A DNA stretch of 64,000 nt from Eublepharis macularius (Eukaryota > Chordata > Lepidosauria > Squamata > Eublepharidae): positions 61,891,766-61,955,765 of the forward strand of contig NC_072801.1 of assembly GCF_028583425.1 (NCBI RefSeq). The letters are read 5' to 3'. This document shows positions 42,845-52,444 of the stretch, piece after piece (the first letter of the stretch is position 1; every line of letters begins with the position of its first letter). The notes below the pieces were generated by a model. It did no database searches and was not told the origin of the DNA. It was given only the letters and a program-made list of their open reading frames with translations. Made by a program: the position numbers and the translations under genes.

Positions 42845-43000
42845 CTAGTCTTTAGTGGTTCAGCGTTAGAGCGGCTGCTGCACATTATGAACTTCAGTCT
42901 TCTTTACCTTCTCCATCTAAAAAGGATCAAGTAGCAGCTGACGTGAAGGACTTGGGACCCTGGAGGGCTGCTGCCAGTCAGCAGAGTCAGTCCCGACCTT
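42845..43000 (+). repeat. tRNA-type SINE with CR1-like tail
   Basis: Head TTTAGTGGTTCAGCGTTAGA (A-box-like) and tail GGGCTGCTGCCAGTCAGCAG, CCGACCTTGATAGACC, GGGCTGACTCATTAGGCAAC. The tail matches the fragment at 26560-26645. Confidence 0.6.
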
Positions 43001-43222
43001 GATAGACCGATGGGCTGACTCATTAGGCAACATCATGCATTCATGCAAAATATACACAGGACATTTGACTGCCAACAGGAAGATTGGAGAGAGACAACAG
43101 TTTTTAAGAGAGTGGAAAGCAGTTCGAGAGAGGTTTAATTGTCATATGGTTATGACACATTTATTTTGCTCCCTTGTTGGCTCTGGGCAAACAGGTTCTG
43201 TAGGTTTAATAATAATAATAAT

Positions 43223-43554
43223 CAGGACTTTTTTTTCAAGGAAAAGAGGTGGTGGAATTCAGTGGGTTGCCAGCACAGGGGGCAACTCTTGGCGGGAGGT
43301 GCTGTCTCTGACACCACATGTGCACGTGCAAAGTGCACACATGCTCCCAGGGCCAATGATGTCACTTTGGGTCAGCTGGAACAAAGGGGGAGTTTTTAAA
43401 AGTTTAAATCGCCCTCAGTGAAAATGGTCACATGGCTGGTGGCCCCACTTCAGCGGCGCGGAGGGCAATCTAAACTCCCCTCTGTTTGGAGATCTGCGGG
43501 CGGGGCCACCAGCCATGTGACATTCCACCGCGTTCCAGCTGAAAAAAAGCCCTG
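43223..43554 (-). mobile_element. hAT-type MITE, copy 5 (long subfamily, reverse)
   Basis: Reads from its B end (AAGAGGTGGTGGAATTCAGT) with terminus CAGGACTTTTTTTTC and the other end AAAAAAAGCCCTG. Flanks ATAATAAT/ATAACAAC (6 of 8, in simple sequence). It includes the GATGTCACTTTGGGTCAGC segment. Confidence 0.8.
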
Positions 43555-43556
43555 AT

Positions 43557-44093
43557 AACAACAACAACAACATTCGATTTATATACCGCCCTTCAGAATA
43601 ACTTAACGCCCACTCAGAGCGGTTTACAAAGTATGTCATTATTATCTCCACAACCAGGGCTTTTTTATGGGAAAAGAGGTGGTGGAACGCAGTGGTGGAA
43701 CTCAGGACCGCACAATGATGTCACTTTAGGTCAGCTGGAAGAAGGGGGGAGTTTTTTAAAGTTTAAATTGCCCTCGGCAAAATGATCACATGGCCGGTGG
43801 CCCCGCCCCCTGGGCAATCTAAACTCCCCTCTGTCTGGAGATCAGGGGGCGGGGCCACCGGCTATGTGACCATTTTTAAGAGGTGCCGGAACTCTGTTCC
43901 ACCGCGTTCCAGCTGAAAAAAAGTCCTGCCCACAACAAAATACCCTGTGCAGTGGGTGGGGCGGAGAGAGCTCCAGAGAGCTGTGACTAGCCCAAGGTCA
44001 CCCAGCTGGCTTCAAGTGGAGGAATGGGGAATCAAACCCAGCTCTCCAGATTAGAGTCCCGCGCTCTTAACTACTACACCAAACTGGCTCTCA
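43557..44093 (-). repeat. tRNA-derived SINE (minus strand) interrupted by hAT MITE
   Basis: The SINE left half (43557-43654, ATTCGATTTATATACCGCCC and GAGCGGTTTACAAAGTATGT) and right half (43929-44093, GGTCACCCAGCTGGCTTCAA, GGGGAATCAAACCC, ending AAACTGGCTCTC) are separated by the MITE at 43655-43928. Same SINE type as 28231-28479. Confidence 0.85.
43655..43928 (-). mobile_element. hAT-type MITE, copy 6 (long subfamily, nested in SINE)
   Basis: Termini CAGGGCTTTTTT and AAAAAAAGTCCTG. Duplication TCCACAAC/CCCACAAC (7 of 8) within the SINE, which dates the MITE as younger than the SINE. B end first; the long-subfamily segment is present. Confidence 0.9.
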
Positions 44094-44099
44094 GTTTGG

Positions 44100-45328
44100 C
44101 TTCCAAACTGGCTTCCAAATTTACTTTAGAAACAATATAAAAACCTAAAAAATCTGTTTTGCGGATGCAGACATAGGATAAGTGAGCAGCAATCGCTGCT
44201 TCAAACCACTATTAACTTTGTCTAACGCAGCGCAGAATTCTGCCCCTGTACCCACACCATTCTGCTGCATTTAACCTCTAGATCTTACCCTGCTCCCCTC
44301 AGTGAATCCGATGTAACATTTTCTCTGCAAAGGAATACTCAGGAGGCAAGGAATGCTTATCAAAAATGTGATGTGAGAATGGAGAAAAGCCACAGGGAAT
44401 TTCTGGGAAAGATTGGTGAGCAGAAATCTAGTCTCCTGCTCGTGAATTTTTCCCTACCTTTCACTTGAAATTAGATTTTTGGCATAAAAGACTATATTCT
44501 CTTGCTGCCTTTTATTAATGGATCTTACCTACAACATTCATGCAGATTTTTCGTCTTGATGTAATGCTTCCTATGTGCCTGTGGCCCCCTCTCCCCTCCG
44601 GTGTTCTTCTGTGGGGGAAAAACTTAAATTGGAATAAGCATCTGAGAACCCAGGAGTTTGGGTTTCCTAAAGGAGAGCTTCTACCCCCCCTCCCACCCAC
44701 TCAGAGACCTCAGGAGTTGCCCCCTTCCCTCCTCAGCTCTATCTTTTTAGCCCCACTTCCTTCCCCGGAATGAGAACAGATCTCTCTCATTAAAGGCAGC
44801 TGGAACTCTGGCGCTGGACATTTTCATTCTCTCACATCTATTTTTTCTCCCTTTCTTCCTCGTTCCCTTGTTCCCTGCCAGCAAAAGTCGAACGTCATGA
44901 ATAGAGAAGGGGTTTCTTTGTTCCTCTGAGCTGTGCTGCTTTCCCGCTGATGCTAGAAGGACTCCGCCAAAATGCCCCCCCACTTCATTCCTCTCTGTTG
45001 AAACTTCCCAATCTTAATTCTTAGAATGGTGTAGCAGAAGCCGTGTGCTGTGGAGATGGAGTGGAGGGGGGGACCCACACAGTAGCGAGACAGAAAGAGC
45101 CACTTCCTCCACTCCAGAGGCAGCGCACCCAAGGACAAGGCAAAAGTTCCTGGCTGGTCAGCTGCCCCCACCCCAACAACACCCCAGCCTGGAACCAGAG
45201 AAGGCCTATCTCCACCCAGAGGGTGCCCAGCTTGTATAAAGAACTGTCCCTCAAGATTCCTGGCTCAGCATGTAGCTGGGTAGAGGGCCAGGCAGGGACA
45301 GAATGAGGGCTGGTACTCTGGAGGAGCG
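44100..45328. other. Intergenic, no recognised feature
   Basis: About 1.2 kb with several C-rich patches. No gene or named repeat seen. Confidence 0.45.
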
Positions 45329-45330
45329 TA

Positions 45331-45537
45331 GGGTTGCCAACCCCCAGGTGTGGCCTGGAGATCTCCTGGAATTACAACTGATCTCCCGTCTACAGAGATC
45401 AGTTTCCCAGGAGAAAATGGCTGTTTTGGAGGATAAACTCTGGTATTGTATCACGTTGAGATCCCTCCCCTCCCCAAACCCTCCCCTCTCCAGACTCCAT
45501 CCCCCAAATCTCCACCTAACCCAGAGCTGGCAATCCC
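45331..45537 (+). mobile_element. TA-flanked MITE, copy 3
   Basis: Starts GGGTTGCCAACCCCCAGG after TA (45329-45330) and ends AGCTGGCAATCCC. It is in reverse orientation relative to copy 2: the GGAGATCTCCTGGAATTACA block comes first. Confidence 0.75.
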
Positions 45538-45859
45538 AAGCAGTGGTTACATGGATTTCAGGACATGAGAGAGTTGGGGATGGAAAGTAAATGTTTGTGA
45601 GGGGGAGAGCAATGGGTAAGATAGTGTATGTGAAACTACTCACCCTAGATTGCCCTGCTGTCTGTCCAAATCAGTTCTCCCAATCTGTGCATTCAAATTT
45701 CAAAAAAGCAAAATATATGGTAATTCCAAGTTGGCCCCCAACTTCGGGGCCTTTGGAGGAGCAGTTGGGGGCCTTTTGGGGAACAATATTTAAAGCAGCA
45801 ATCTATGAATTGCTGGAAGGAGCAAACTATCTGCCTATTTGCAAGTGAAATACAATACA

Positions 45860-46660
45860 ATCAACAGGTAGCACATTCACCGAGCAGACAAAATAATGAA
45901 CAATACATTCAGTAAAAATAGATACAATAGGGCTCAGTAGCTGAAGATACTCATAAGGTCAAGCATAGAGATGAAATCTTTTTGTAACAATTCTTAACTA
46001 ATTTTCAGGGCATGTTAAGCAACACGGAAACACTCTAGTGGCACATATCTGCATCAGCATACAGTATCCAGTAGCATAGCATATAGTCCCTGTCCCTACC
46101 AAAGCATCCCTCTGAGCTATTTCTTATGGCACAGTCCTATAGTCTGGGTAGAAAGCCCTCCCTAATAATTCAGTCTTGCATAGTTTGCAGAAAGCCAGGA
46201 GAGTGGAAGCTTTCCTGACCTCCTCAGGCAGGCCATTCCATAAGGTGGGGGCCGCCGCAGAGAAAGCATGTGTGCGCACAACTGCTGATTTTGCCCAGCT
46301 GCTGGATGGTATCTGCAGAAGGCCCTGTTCGGATGAACAAAGCTGCCCTGGCAGAACATAGGGGGAGAGACAGACACAGATATGAGGGGCCAAGGTCATG
46401 AAGGGCTTTGAATGTGATAGTCAGTGCCTTGAACTGAGACTGGTAACTGAAGGGAAGCCAATGGAGTGACTGCAAAATGGGAGTGATGTGCATGCTCTAT
46501 CTAGCTCATGAGAGTAACAAGCTGCAGCATTCTGCACCAGCTGGAGTCTCCGAGGCAGCTTTGAGGGGAGACCTATGTAGAGTGCATTATAGTAGTCTAG
46601 TCTTGATGTCACTGTGGCATGAATCCAGGTGGCCAGATCACCCATGTCAAGGTTAAGGGG
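45860..46660 (-). mobile_element. L2-like LINE 3' portion (minus strand)
   Basis: On the minus strand: VTSRLDYYNALYIGLPSKL, LQLVQNAAA, ITPILQSLHWLPFSYQSQFK, TFKALHDLGPSYL and a C-terminal MEWPAEVRKASTLLAF-ELLGRAF. Order and motifs fit the C-terminal half of an L2/CR1-group ORF2. The 45860-46100 part is the probable 3' UTR. Frames broken. Confidence 0.7.
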
Positions 46661-46681
46661 CCATATTCCAGGCTAGTCTGA

Positions 46682-46879
46682 GAGCCAAGCTACAAGTGAC
46701 GAATTACACTTGCCTGGCAAGTGAACAGACTCACGTGTATTCCTCCCTGTTCATTTGCTATTCACTTGCTCTCCACTCGATCAAGTGGAGCGCAAGTGAA
46801 TGGCAAGTGAACAGGGAGGAATACACGTGAGTCTGTTCACTTGCCAGGCAAGTGTAATTCATCACTTGTAGCTTGGCTC
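46682..46879. mobile_element. Near-perfect palindromic MITE, 3-bp duplication
   Basis: The two halves are inverted copies of about 98 bp that differ at about five positions. Termini are GAGCCAAGCTACAAGTGA and its complement, with TGA on both sides (46679-46681 and 46880-46882). No coding sequence. A 3-bp duplication fits PIF/Harbinger or similar superfamilies; placement is tentative. Confidence 0.85.
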
Positions 46880-46882
46880 TGA

Positions 46883-48065
46883 ATGGAAAGAAGTCCTTTT
46901 GGGCAGCTGCATTTATTTGCTTCTCGGGCAGCACCCCATGGCTCTTAACTGAGTCAGCCAGTCCCTCTCTTCCCCAAAGAGATAAAGGCATTGAACTATT
47001 GCATGACAAGTTATCACTCTACAGTGGACTGTACATCTTGTACCAGGCACTGACCACCTATCCAAGCATGCTGTATTGTTCAATGGGGGCACCTGAAGCA
47101 GAAAACAGAGAGGTCTTCCATTCTCTCCATATCAAAATATTAATATCAGAGCTTTGGGCATCTCTAGTATGCAGGGCCCTGCCTTGGTTAAAGAGATTAG
47201 ATTCAGTCCCTCAGCCAGTGAGTGTGTTCTTGAGCACAGTTAAAGGAACAAATTGCAGTCTGAGACCAAAAATGAGAACAAAAATAGGGCTCTTTTCCTT
47301 CTGGTATGTTAAACATGAGGAATTACTTATGAGTGAGATTTCCTCCAAATCACAAGGATCAATGGTGATGTGCCATCAGAAATTATGTTTGGTGGGGCTG
47401 GGTGGAATTGTGAGCTGCCCCACGGAGGAGGAAAAGAAACAGGGACCCCAGAAGAGCCAAGGTAGGCCACAAGAAGGACTTGTTCCAGCTCATGTTAGAA
47501 AACTCTTCTAAGGGCTTTCCAGGCCCTTAGAAGAAATCATCGAGGCCGCCCGTGGGTTCCTGTGCAGAGCAGACTTGAGTTTCAAAGCAGATACTACCTT
47601 GGGGAGGGAGGGTTCCGTAGCACAGGAACCCTGGCGCTCAGAAGTAATGTTTCCCACCCCAGGTCAGAATGGCCAGTGATGCTGGGCTGTGGACCTTCCC
47701 CCCATGACATGTGCAGTGGCTCAGATGCTTAAATCAAAGGCATCTTCTTCTCTCCTGCCCTCTGTTTTCAAGAGGAACCCTGCAGTTCACATCACATCGC
47801 TGAATTGTACAGGACTGGGGAAAGGGGAGGGACTGACTCTCATCCCCCCCCACTCCCATCTTTAGGATTCAGTGAAGTGGTAAAGAGAGAGGAACAGATA
47901 TGACAGAGATGACATATGGGAACAGTTCAGGCAGGGCTGTGCTGGTGGCTCCAGTTGGCTTTTAAAAGAGATGTGTTTCTCTTTGACGGGGTCTTTGTCT
48001 ATTGAGAGTTTTTCCTGGGGTACCCTATCACAGGCCATCCAGACTCCTTGGAGCAGAGCGTGTTG
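46883..48065. other. Intergenic with unassigned 200-codon plus-strand frame
   Basis: An open frame runs through 46883-47511 on the plus strand. Its first few codons lie in the palindromic MITE and it has no ATG context or family resemblance, so I do not call a gene. The rest is unrecognised. Confidence 0.4.
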
Positions 48066-48870
48066 TTTCATTAATGTTATTTGTATTTTGCCTTTCTCCC
48101 TGAGACTCAAGGATGGTTATACAATGCACATTAGTAAAAAGTAAAGGTGCAAGCACCGAGTCATTACTGACCCACAAGGGGACGTCGCATCATGACGTTT
48201 TCTTGGCAGACTTTTTACGGGGTGGTTTGCCATTGCCTTCCCCAGTCATCTACACTTTACCCCCAGGAAACTGGGTACTCATTTACCGACCTCGAAAGGA
48301 TGGAAGGCTATGCATCAGTACGTGAACATAAAATAACAGCAGATTGCAGACATTTGAATACATCAGAAATCTGATTGGGCACTGAAAAAAATGCTGAAAC
48401 AAAACATAAGCAATAGGCAAAGCATAAGCAATTTGACATGGCATATTAAATGACATGGAAGCTGCTTGCTAAGTACACAGTAGTATAATCCACAGCCCCT
48501 GTCTCTTAACCAAAGCATCTCTCTGAACCATTTCCTCACAGTATGTCCTTCCTACCTGGGTGAAAAAGCCCTCCTGAATAATTCAGTTTTGCAGTTTCCA
48601 GAAAGCTGGGAGAGGGGAAGCTTTCCTAACCTTGTCAGGCAAGCCATTCCATAAGGGCACATGTGCCACAACAGAGCATCCACATTTATGGACAGTTGTC
48701 GGTTTTGCCCATTTGCAGAGTGGTACCTGCAGAAGGCCCCGTTCCAAAGAGCAACGCTGCTGTGCAAGACATAGGGAGAGAGGTGGCCCCACAGATCCAA
48801 AGGACCAAGGCCATACATCCACATCCTTAGACCTCCCAGCTGTGATGGCAAAAAGGATCAAACTCCAAAC
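48066..48870 (-). mobile_element. L2-like LINE 3' portion (minus strand) carrying a SINE
   Basis: The minus strand shows PYGMACLTRLGKLPLSQLS-like and KTELFRRAF C-terminal blocks that match the LINE at 45860-46660. The left 3' UTR part (from about 48066) is interrupted by a plus-strand SINE at about 48135-48325. Degraded. Confidence 0.6.
48135..48325 (+). repeat. Reptilian SINE (GCAAGCACCGAGTCATTACT type)
   Basis: Characteristic blocks are GTGCAAGCACCGAGTCATTA, GACGTTTTCTTGGCAGACTT, GTGGTTTGCCATTGCCTTCC, CTGGGTACTCATTTACCGAC and AAAGGATGGAAGGCT. A common squamate SINE; exact family name not certain. Confidence 0.72.
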
Positions 48871-50079
48871 AGGATTCCTTTGATCCCATGTGGGCTCACT
48901 TGTCCTTATTCTCAGCGGCGTCCTTTTAAGTCTTCTCCCTGCTGCTCCCTACTGAGATTCCTTACCTCCACCATGAGTCCTAGCAATGGCATCCAGGCCC
49001 TAGCCCTGCAGCGCCCTCTTCTCCCCTCCTGGGTGTACTACCACAGGCTTTCACTCTCCTGTGACACACACTGCCCAGCTTAGCTTTTCAGCCTTGCCGC
49101 GCCGCCAGCCTGTGATCCTACAGGGACTAGGTTGTGAGCTTGGCCAGGTGACAGGATGCATTACCCTTTTCACAGCCCTGTTTTGCCTTTTAAATACCCT
49201 CTTTGTCCATGCCAAGCACCTCTATTTTTTCAGGCTAGGGCTGACACATACCTTCTTTCCCCCCAATCCCTCTCTCTCTCTGTCCTTCTGCAACCCGGCT
49301 GGGGTTTTGATTTACTTTTTCAGCTAAGCAATAAGCAGTTATATTTACCTATATCTTATTGCACCATAGCTGTGATCTGTAACTGTGGGCTCTCCACACT
49401 TCAGAACCTCTTTGGGCCAGTTTAGAACCTCTCATTGTATGTAGGAGTGTTTCGGAAGGGGGTGGGGAAGAGGAATCTGGATTTTGCAGACAAGGAAACG
49501 GAGACAGTCAAACTTCACCTCTCTGCAGTAAAAAAAAAATTATTTGCCTTTTGCAGGGCGATGGTGGGGGATATCCCATGGGAGGGGGGAAGGATCATCC
49601 CTTTTCTTTCCACTTCGGCCTCTTCTAGAAAAGATCCACAGCATGCTTGCTCCCCCCCACCCCAGATTTGCATGTGCATCCCCCCCATTGTCTGAACGCA
49701 CATGCCGAGGCCAGGCCAGGCTCTTTCCAGCCCCCCAGCGCCCAGGACTGCTGCAGCAGCGTGTTCCTTCCTTCCTCCCTTCGCAGCTCGCTTCCCACCC
49801 TGCCTCTGCCGTGGTGGTGCTCTGATGTGGTACTGTGGTGTTGCATGCTAATGACCCGCTCTGGTGTGTGTGTGCGTGTGCGCCTCTCTCTTTCCCTTGC
49901 GCGCGGAGGGGGAAAGAACAGGCGACGTGGTCTGGGCTGCGTTAGAGGGATCAAAATATAGCCAAGCCCCCTCCCCTCCCCATGCACCGCTGTATGTTTT
50001 TAGAAAGGTGACCCGGGAAGAGGGGAGGGGGGAGCCGGGGCGGGGGGAGAGTATAAAAGCAAGAAATAACTCCACTCTG

Positions 50080-50549
50080 CAAGCGCCGCAGAGATCTCCG
50101 GGCTGGAGGCCCCGGGGAAAGGCATCTGGCAAGAGACTTTGCCTTTCTCTGCTCTTGCAGGCGACCCCCTCCGCCCGCCCCGTCGCCGGCTTCGGCTTTA
50201 ACTTTTGGATGCAACATGTGTAACGCGGAAGGCTGCAACAACCTTGAACGGAGACAGACGCGGAGGGGGGGCCCCGAGCGGTGAATAAAGATCGGGAAGG
50301 AACCGGCCCGGGAGGGGTGGGGGGAGAGAGGGGAGGAGATGCTGCTGCTGCTGCTGCTCCCGTGGCTGGTTGTGGATTTGGCGGCTCTTGGATTCCCCGC
50401 AGGAGAAGCGATGTAAAAAAAAAATAGGAATGCCTTTTTAAAAAGCCAAAGCAAGGAGGAAAAAACCGATTCTCTCTTTCCAGACGCGGAGGAAAAAATT
50501 GCTGTCCTTGATCCTGGGTTATTCTTTCCTCGGGAGTTGTCATGAATAG
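50080..50549 (+). other. GRIN2D: Probable GRIN2D non-coding exon 1
   Basis: The start is inferred about 25-30 bases after the TATA box. The end is read from a near-consensus donor GAATAG|GTAAGAGCC (GT at 50550). No GluN2D coding sequence (signal peptide plus ARPLNVALVFSG-like start) is present in or after it, so it should be 5' UTR, as I recall for mammalian GRIN2D. It holds two short upstream ORFs (50216-50284 and 50339-50416). Confidence 0.5.
50339..50416 (+). other. Upstream ORF with leucine-rich 25-residue product
   Basis: ATG at 50339, then a (CTG)6 run, and a TAA stop at 50414-50416. The product starts MLLLLLLLPWLVVDLAALG and looks like a signal peptide. It superficially recalls the MLLLLALA start of human GluN2D but terminates after 25 codons, so it is treated as an upstream ORF. 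Purine at -3. Confidence 0.35.
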
Positions 50550-51589
50550 GTAAGAGCCACGCTTCTCTTTTTGCAAAACGCACAGATCTCTTGATCCCCA
50601 GCCCAAGGTCCGCCCGGGTTTTGTGTGCAGGATCAGGCAAGGGGTTGTTGCTTGGATAAGGGGAGGGGGCTTCTTCTTCCTCCCACCCACCCCCAGTGCC
50701 CTGGGTTGGAAAAACGGAAGGGGGGCTCTATGGAAAGTGATGGCCTATGGAAAGTGGTGTCTCGCCCCCCTCCCCATTATATTGATGAGCGCGAAGAAGC
50801 CGTGATTGACGTGTGGCTGAACCTGGGCGGGGGGCTGGTTTTACAATTTTGTCCTGGGCTGTCGGGGGGTGGGGGCTAGATCTGAACTGAGATTTAATGG
50901 GGAATCTAGATCTGGTCAGTTGAGATTGAATGGGAACCCCAGATCTGAGCGGAGATTGCGAAGGGGGCTGGGTTTGCAGGGGAAAGAATGGGTGACGCCC
51001 CCCCCCGTCTCTCTTTTCCCGTGTGTGCGAGTGTGTGTGTGTGCGTGCGTAGACTCACGCGTGATTTGTTTGTGGCATCGATCCTCCGCGCTGCAAGAGT
51101 GTGAGATGCGAAAAGGTGATTCCCCCCCCCCTCAGCCCCCTTTTTCTAATTCTGAATTAACTGCAAACAAGAGACAGAGAGCGGGGCGCGCAGACCTGGT
51201 GGCGGCGTCTGGGTTCTGCCGCCGAGAGAAAGCCGGGGCTGTATTTTCTTCTTTCCAAGCCAACTGAAGGGCATCTCTCTACCTTTCCGAGGAGAGAGAC
51301 AGCGAGAGACGCCGGCGAAGCCCCTTCTCCTCCCCCGGCTTCTGGGGCAGGGGGAAAGAGGCTCCGGGCGCGCTCGCCGGGGAATGTGGTGGACCGGCAG
51401 TGGTGAGAGGAGCCTGGTGGGTCGCAGGATGGGAGGCGGACCTGGCACGCCTGGGTTTTTCGGGAGGGAAAGAGTGCCTAGTGGTTAGTGGGCCTGGGAG
51501 CGCGCGAAGGGGCGGGAGAGGAGAGAGGCGACGCCTTGGGGAGGAGGGGCCACCAGCCAGGCAGCAGGCAGGGCGCGCTCTTGGAAGGT

Positions 51590-51690
51590 AGTGAAGTTCA
51601 GTGGTTAGAGTGCGTCGAGAAGGCCGTGAGGTGCAGTGGTTAGAGTGAAGTGAGGTGCAGTGGTTAGGCTGGGGGGGGGGGGGGGAGGTT
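51590..51690 (+). repeat. Tandem GTGCAGTGGTTAGAGT motifs and G-run
   Basis: GTTCAGTGGTTAGAGT, GTGCAGTGGTTAGAGT and GTGCAGTGGTTAGGCT occur within about 75 bp, followed by a run of about 16 G. The unit equals the A-box head of tRNA-type SINEs seen elsewhere in the window, but no SINE body follows. Confidence 0.6.
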
Positions 51691-51972
51691 ATGCCCGGTG
51701 CAATGCTTTTCCCCAGGAGGAGGCTGAGAGAGGGTGTGAGAAGCCGGGCTGTCCACCCGCGGCCGGGCCTTGCTGGCGGGAGGAAGGGTCTGCTGAGCCA
51801 GGGCGCCGCTGCCGCGCTCTTTTCCCAAAGGCCGCGGCTCGGAGGAGCTCTGGCGTCTCCTGGGTTGGAAGGCCAGGGGGAGGGACCACGCCTCTCGTCG
51901 GAGAGGGCGCCCAAGATGGCAGGGATGCCCGGGGAGAGGGCGGGGGCGGCCCCCTCGCCCCTCCTGATGTTG

Positions 51973-52170
51973 AGTTGCCAACCTCCAGGGGAGGCTCGAG
52001 GATCTCCCGGAATTACAACTGATCTCCAGGCCACAGAGATCAGTTCCTCTAGAGAACATGGCTACTTTCGAATGTGGACTCTGGCGGCTGAGGTCCCTTC
52101 CCAAACCATGCCCTCCCCAGGCTCCATCCCCCAAATCTCCAGGAATTTCCCAACCTGGAGCTGGCAACTG
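51973..52170 (+). mobile_element. TA-flanked MITE, copy 4
   Basis: Starts GAGTTGCCAACCTCCAGG and ends GAGCTGGCAACTG followed by TA. The GATCTCCCGGAATTACAACT block comes first. Confidence 0.75.
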
Positions 52171-52228
52171 TAAGTAGGAGGTCTGTCTCAACCAACCTCT
52201 TCCTATGAGTTTGGATGGGTAGTAGGTA

Positions 52229-52444
52229 GGGTCGTCAGCCTCCAGGTAGTGGCTGGAGATCTCCCAGAATTACAACTGATCTCCAGTCAACAGAAATCAG
52301 TTCCCCTGGAGAAAATGGCTGTGTGGGGGGGGGTGATCTCTATGCCATTGTACCCAGCTAAGGTCTCTCCCCTCCCCAAACCCTGTCTTCTCCAGGCTCC
52401 ACCCCCAAATCTCCAGGAATTTCACAACCTGGAGCTGGCAGCCC
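52229..52444 (+). mobile_element. TA-flanked MITE, copy 5
   Basis: TA at 52227-52228, GGGTCGTCAGCCTCCAGG start, GGAGCTGGCAGCCC end, TA at 52445-52446. Separated from copy 4 by only 58 bp and in the same orientation. Confidence 0.8.

Larger units (their letters stand above)
49800..52000 (+). promoter_or_regulatory. GRIN2D: CpG island, probable GRIN2D promoter
   Basis: The most GC- and CpG-rich stretch of the window. TATAAAA at 50052-50058 lies between GC-rich blocks (GGGGAGGGGGGAGCCGGGGC upstream). It stands about 18 kb from the KDELR1 start and is directed away from it, which is the position and orientation of GRIN2D next to KDELR1 in human. Long antisense frames here are a by-product of high GC. 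The gene assignment rests on synteny, not on coding sequence. Confidence 0.6.

Noticed and set aside
46873-47511. 212-codon plus-strand open frame
   Set aside because: It starts with a non-ATG codon inside a palindromic MITE, has no family resemblance and no promoter signals. It could only be real as part of a repeat.
50339-50416. Start of the GluN2D coding sequence
   Set aside because: The leucine-rich start resembles the human signal peptide, but an in-frame TAA follows after 25 codons and no GluN2D sequence continues.
49848-52034. Antisense frames of 229-280 codons across the CpG island
   Set aside because: High GC removes stop codons in all frames. The products are Pro/Arg/Ser-rich and unlike any protein I know.
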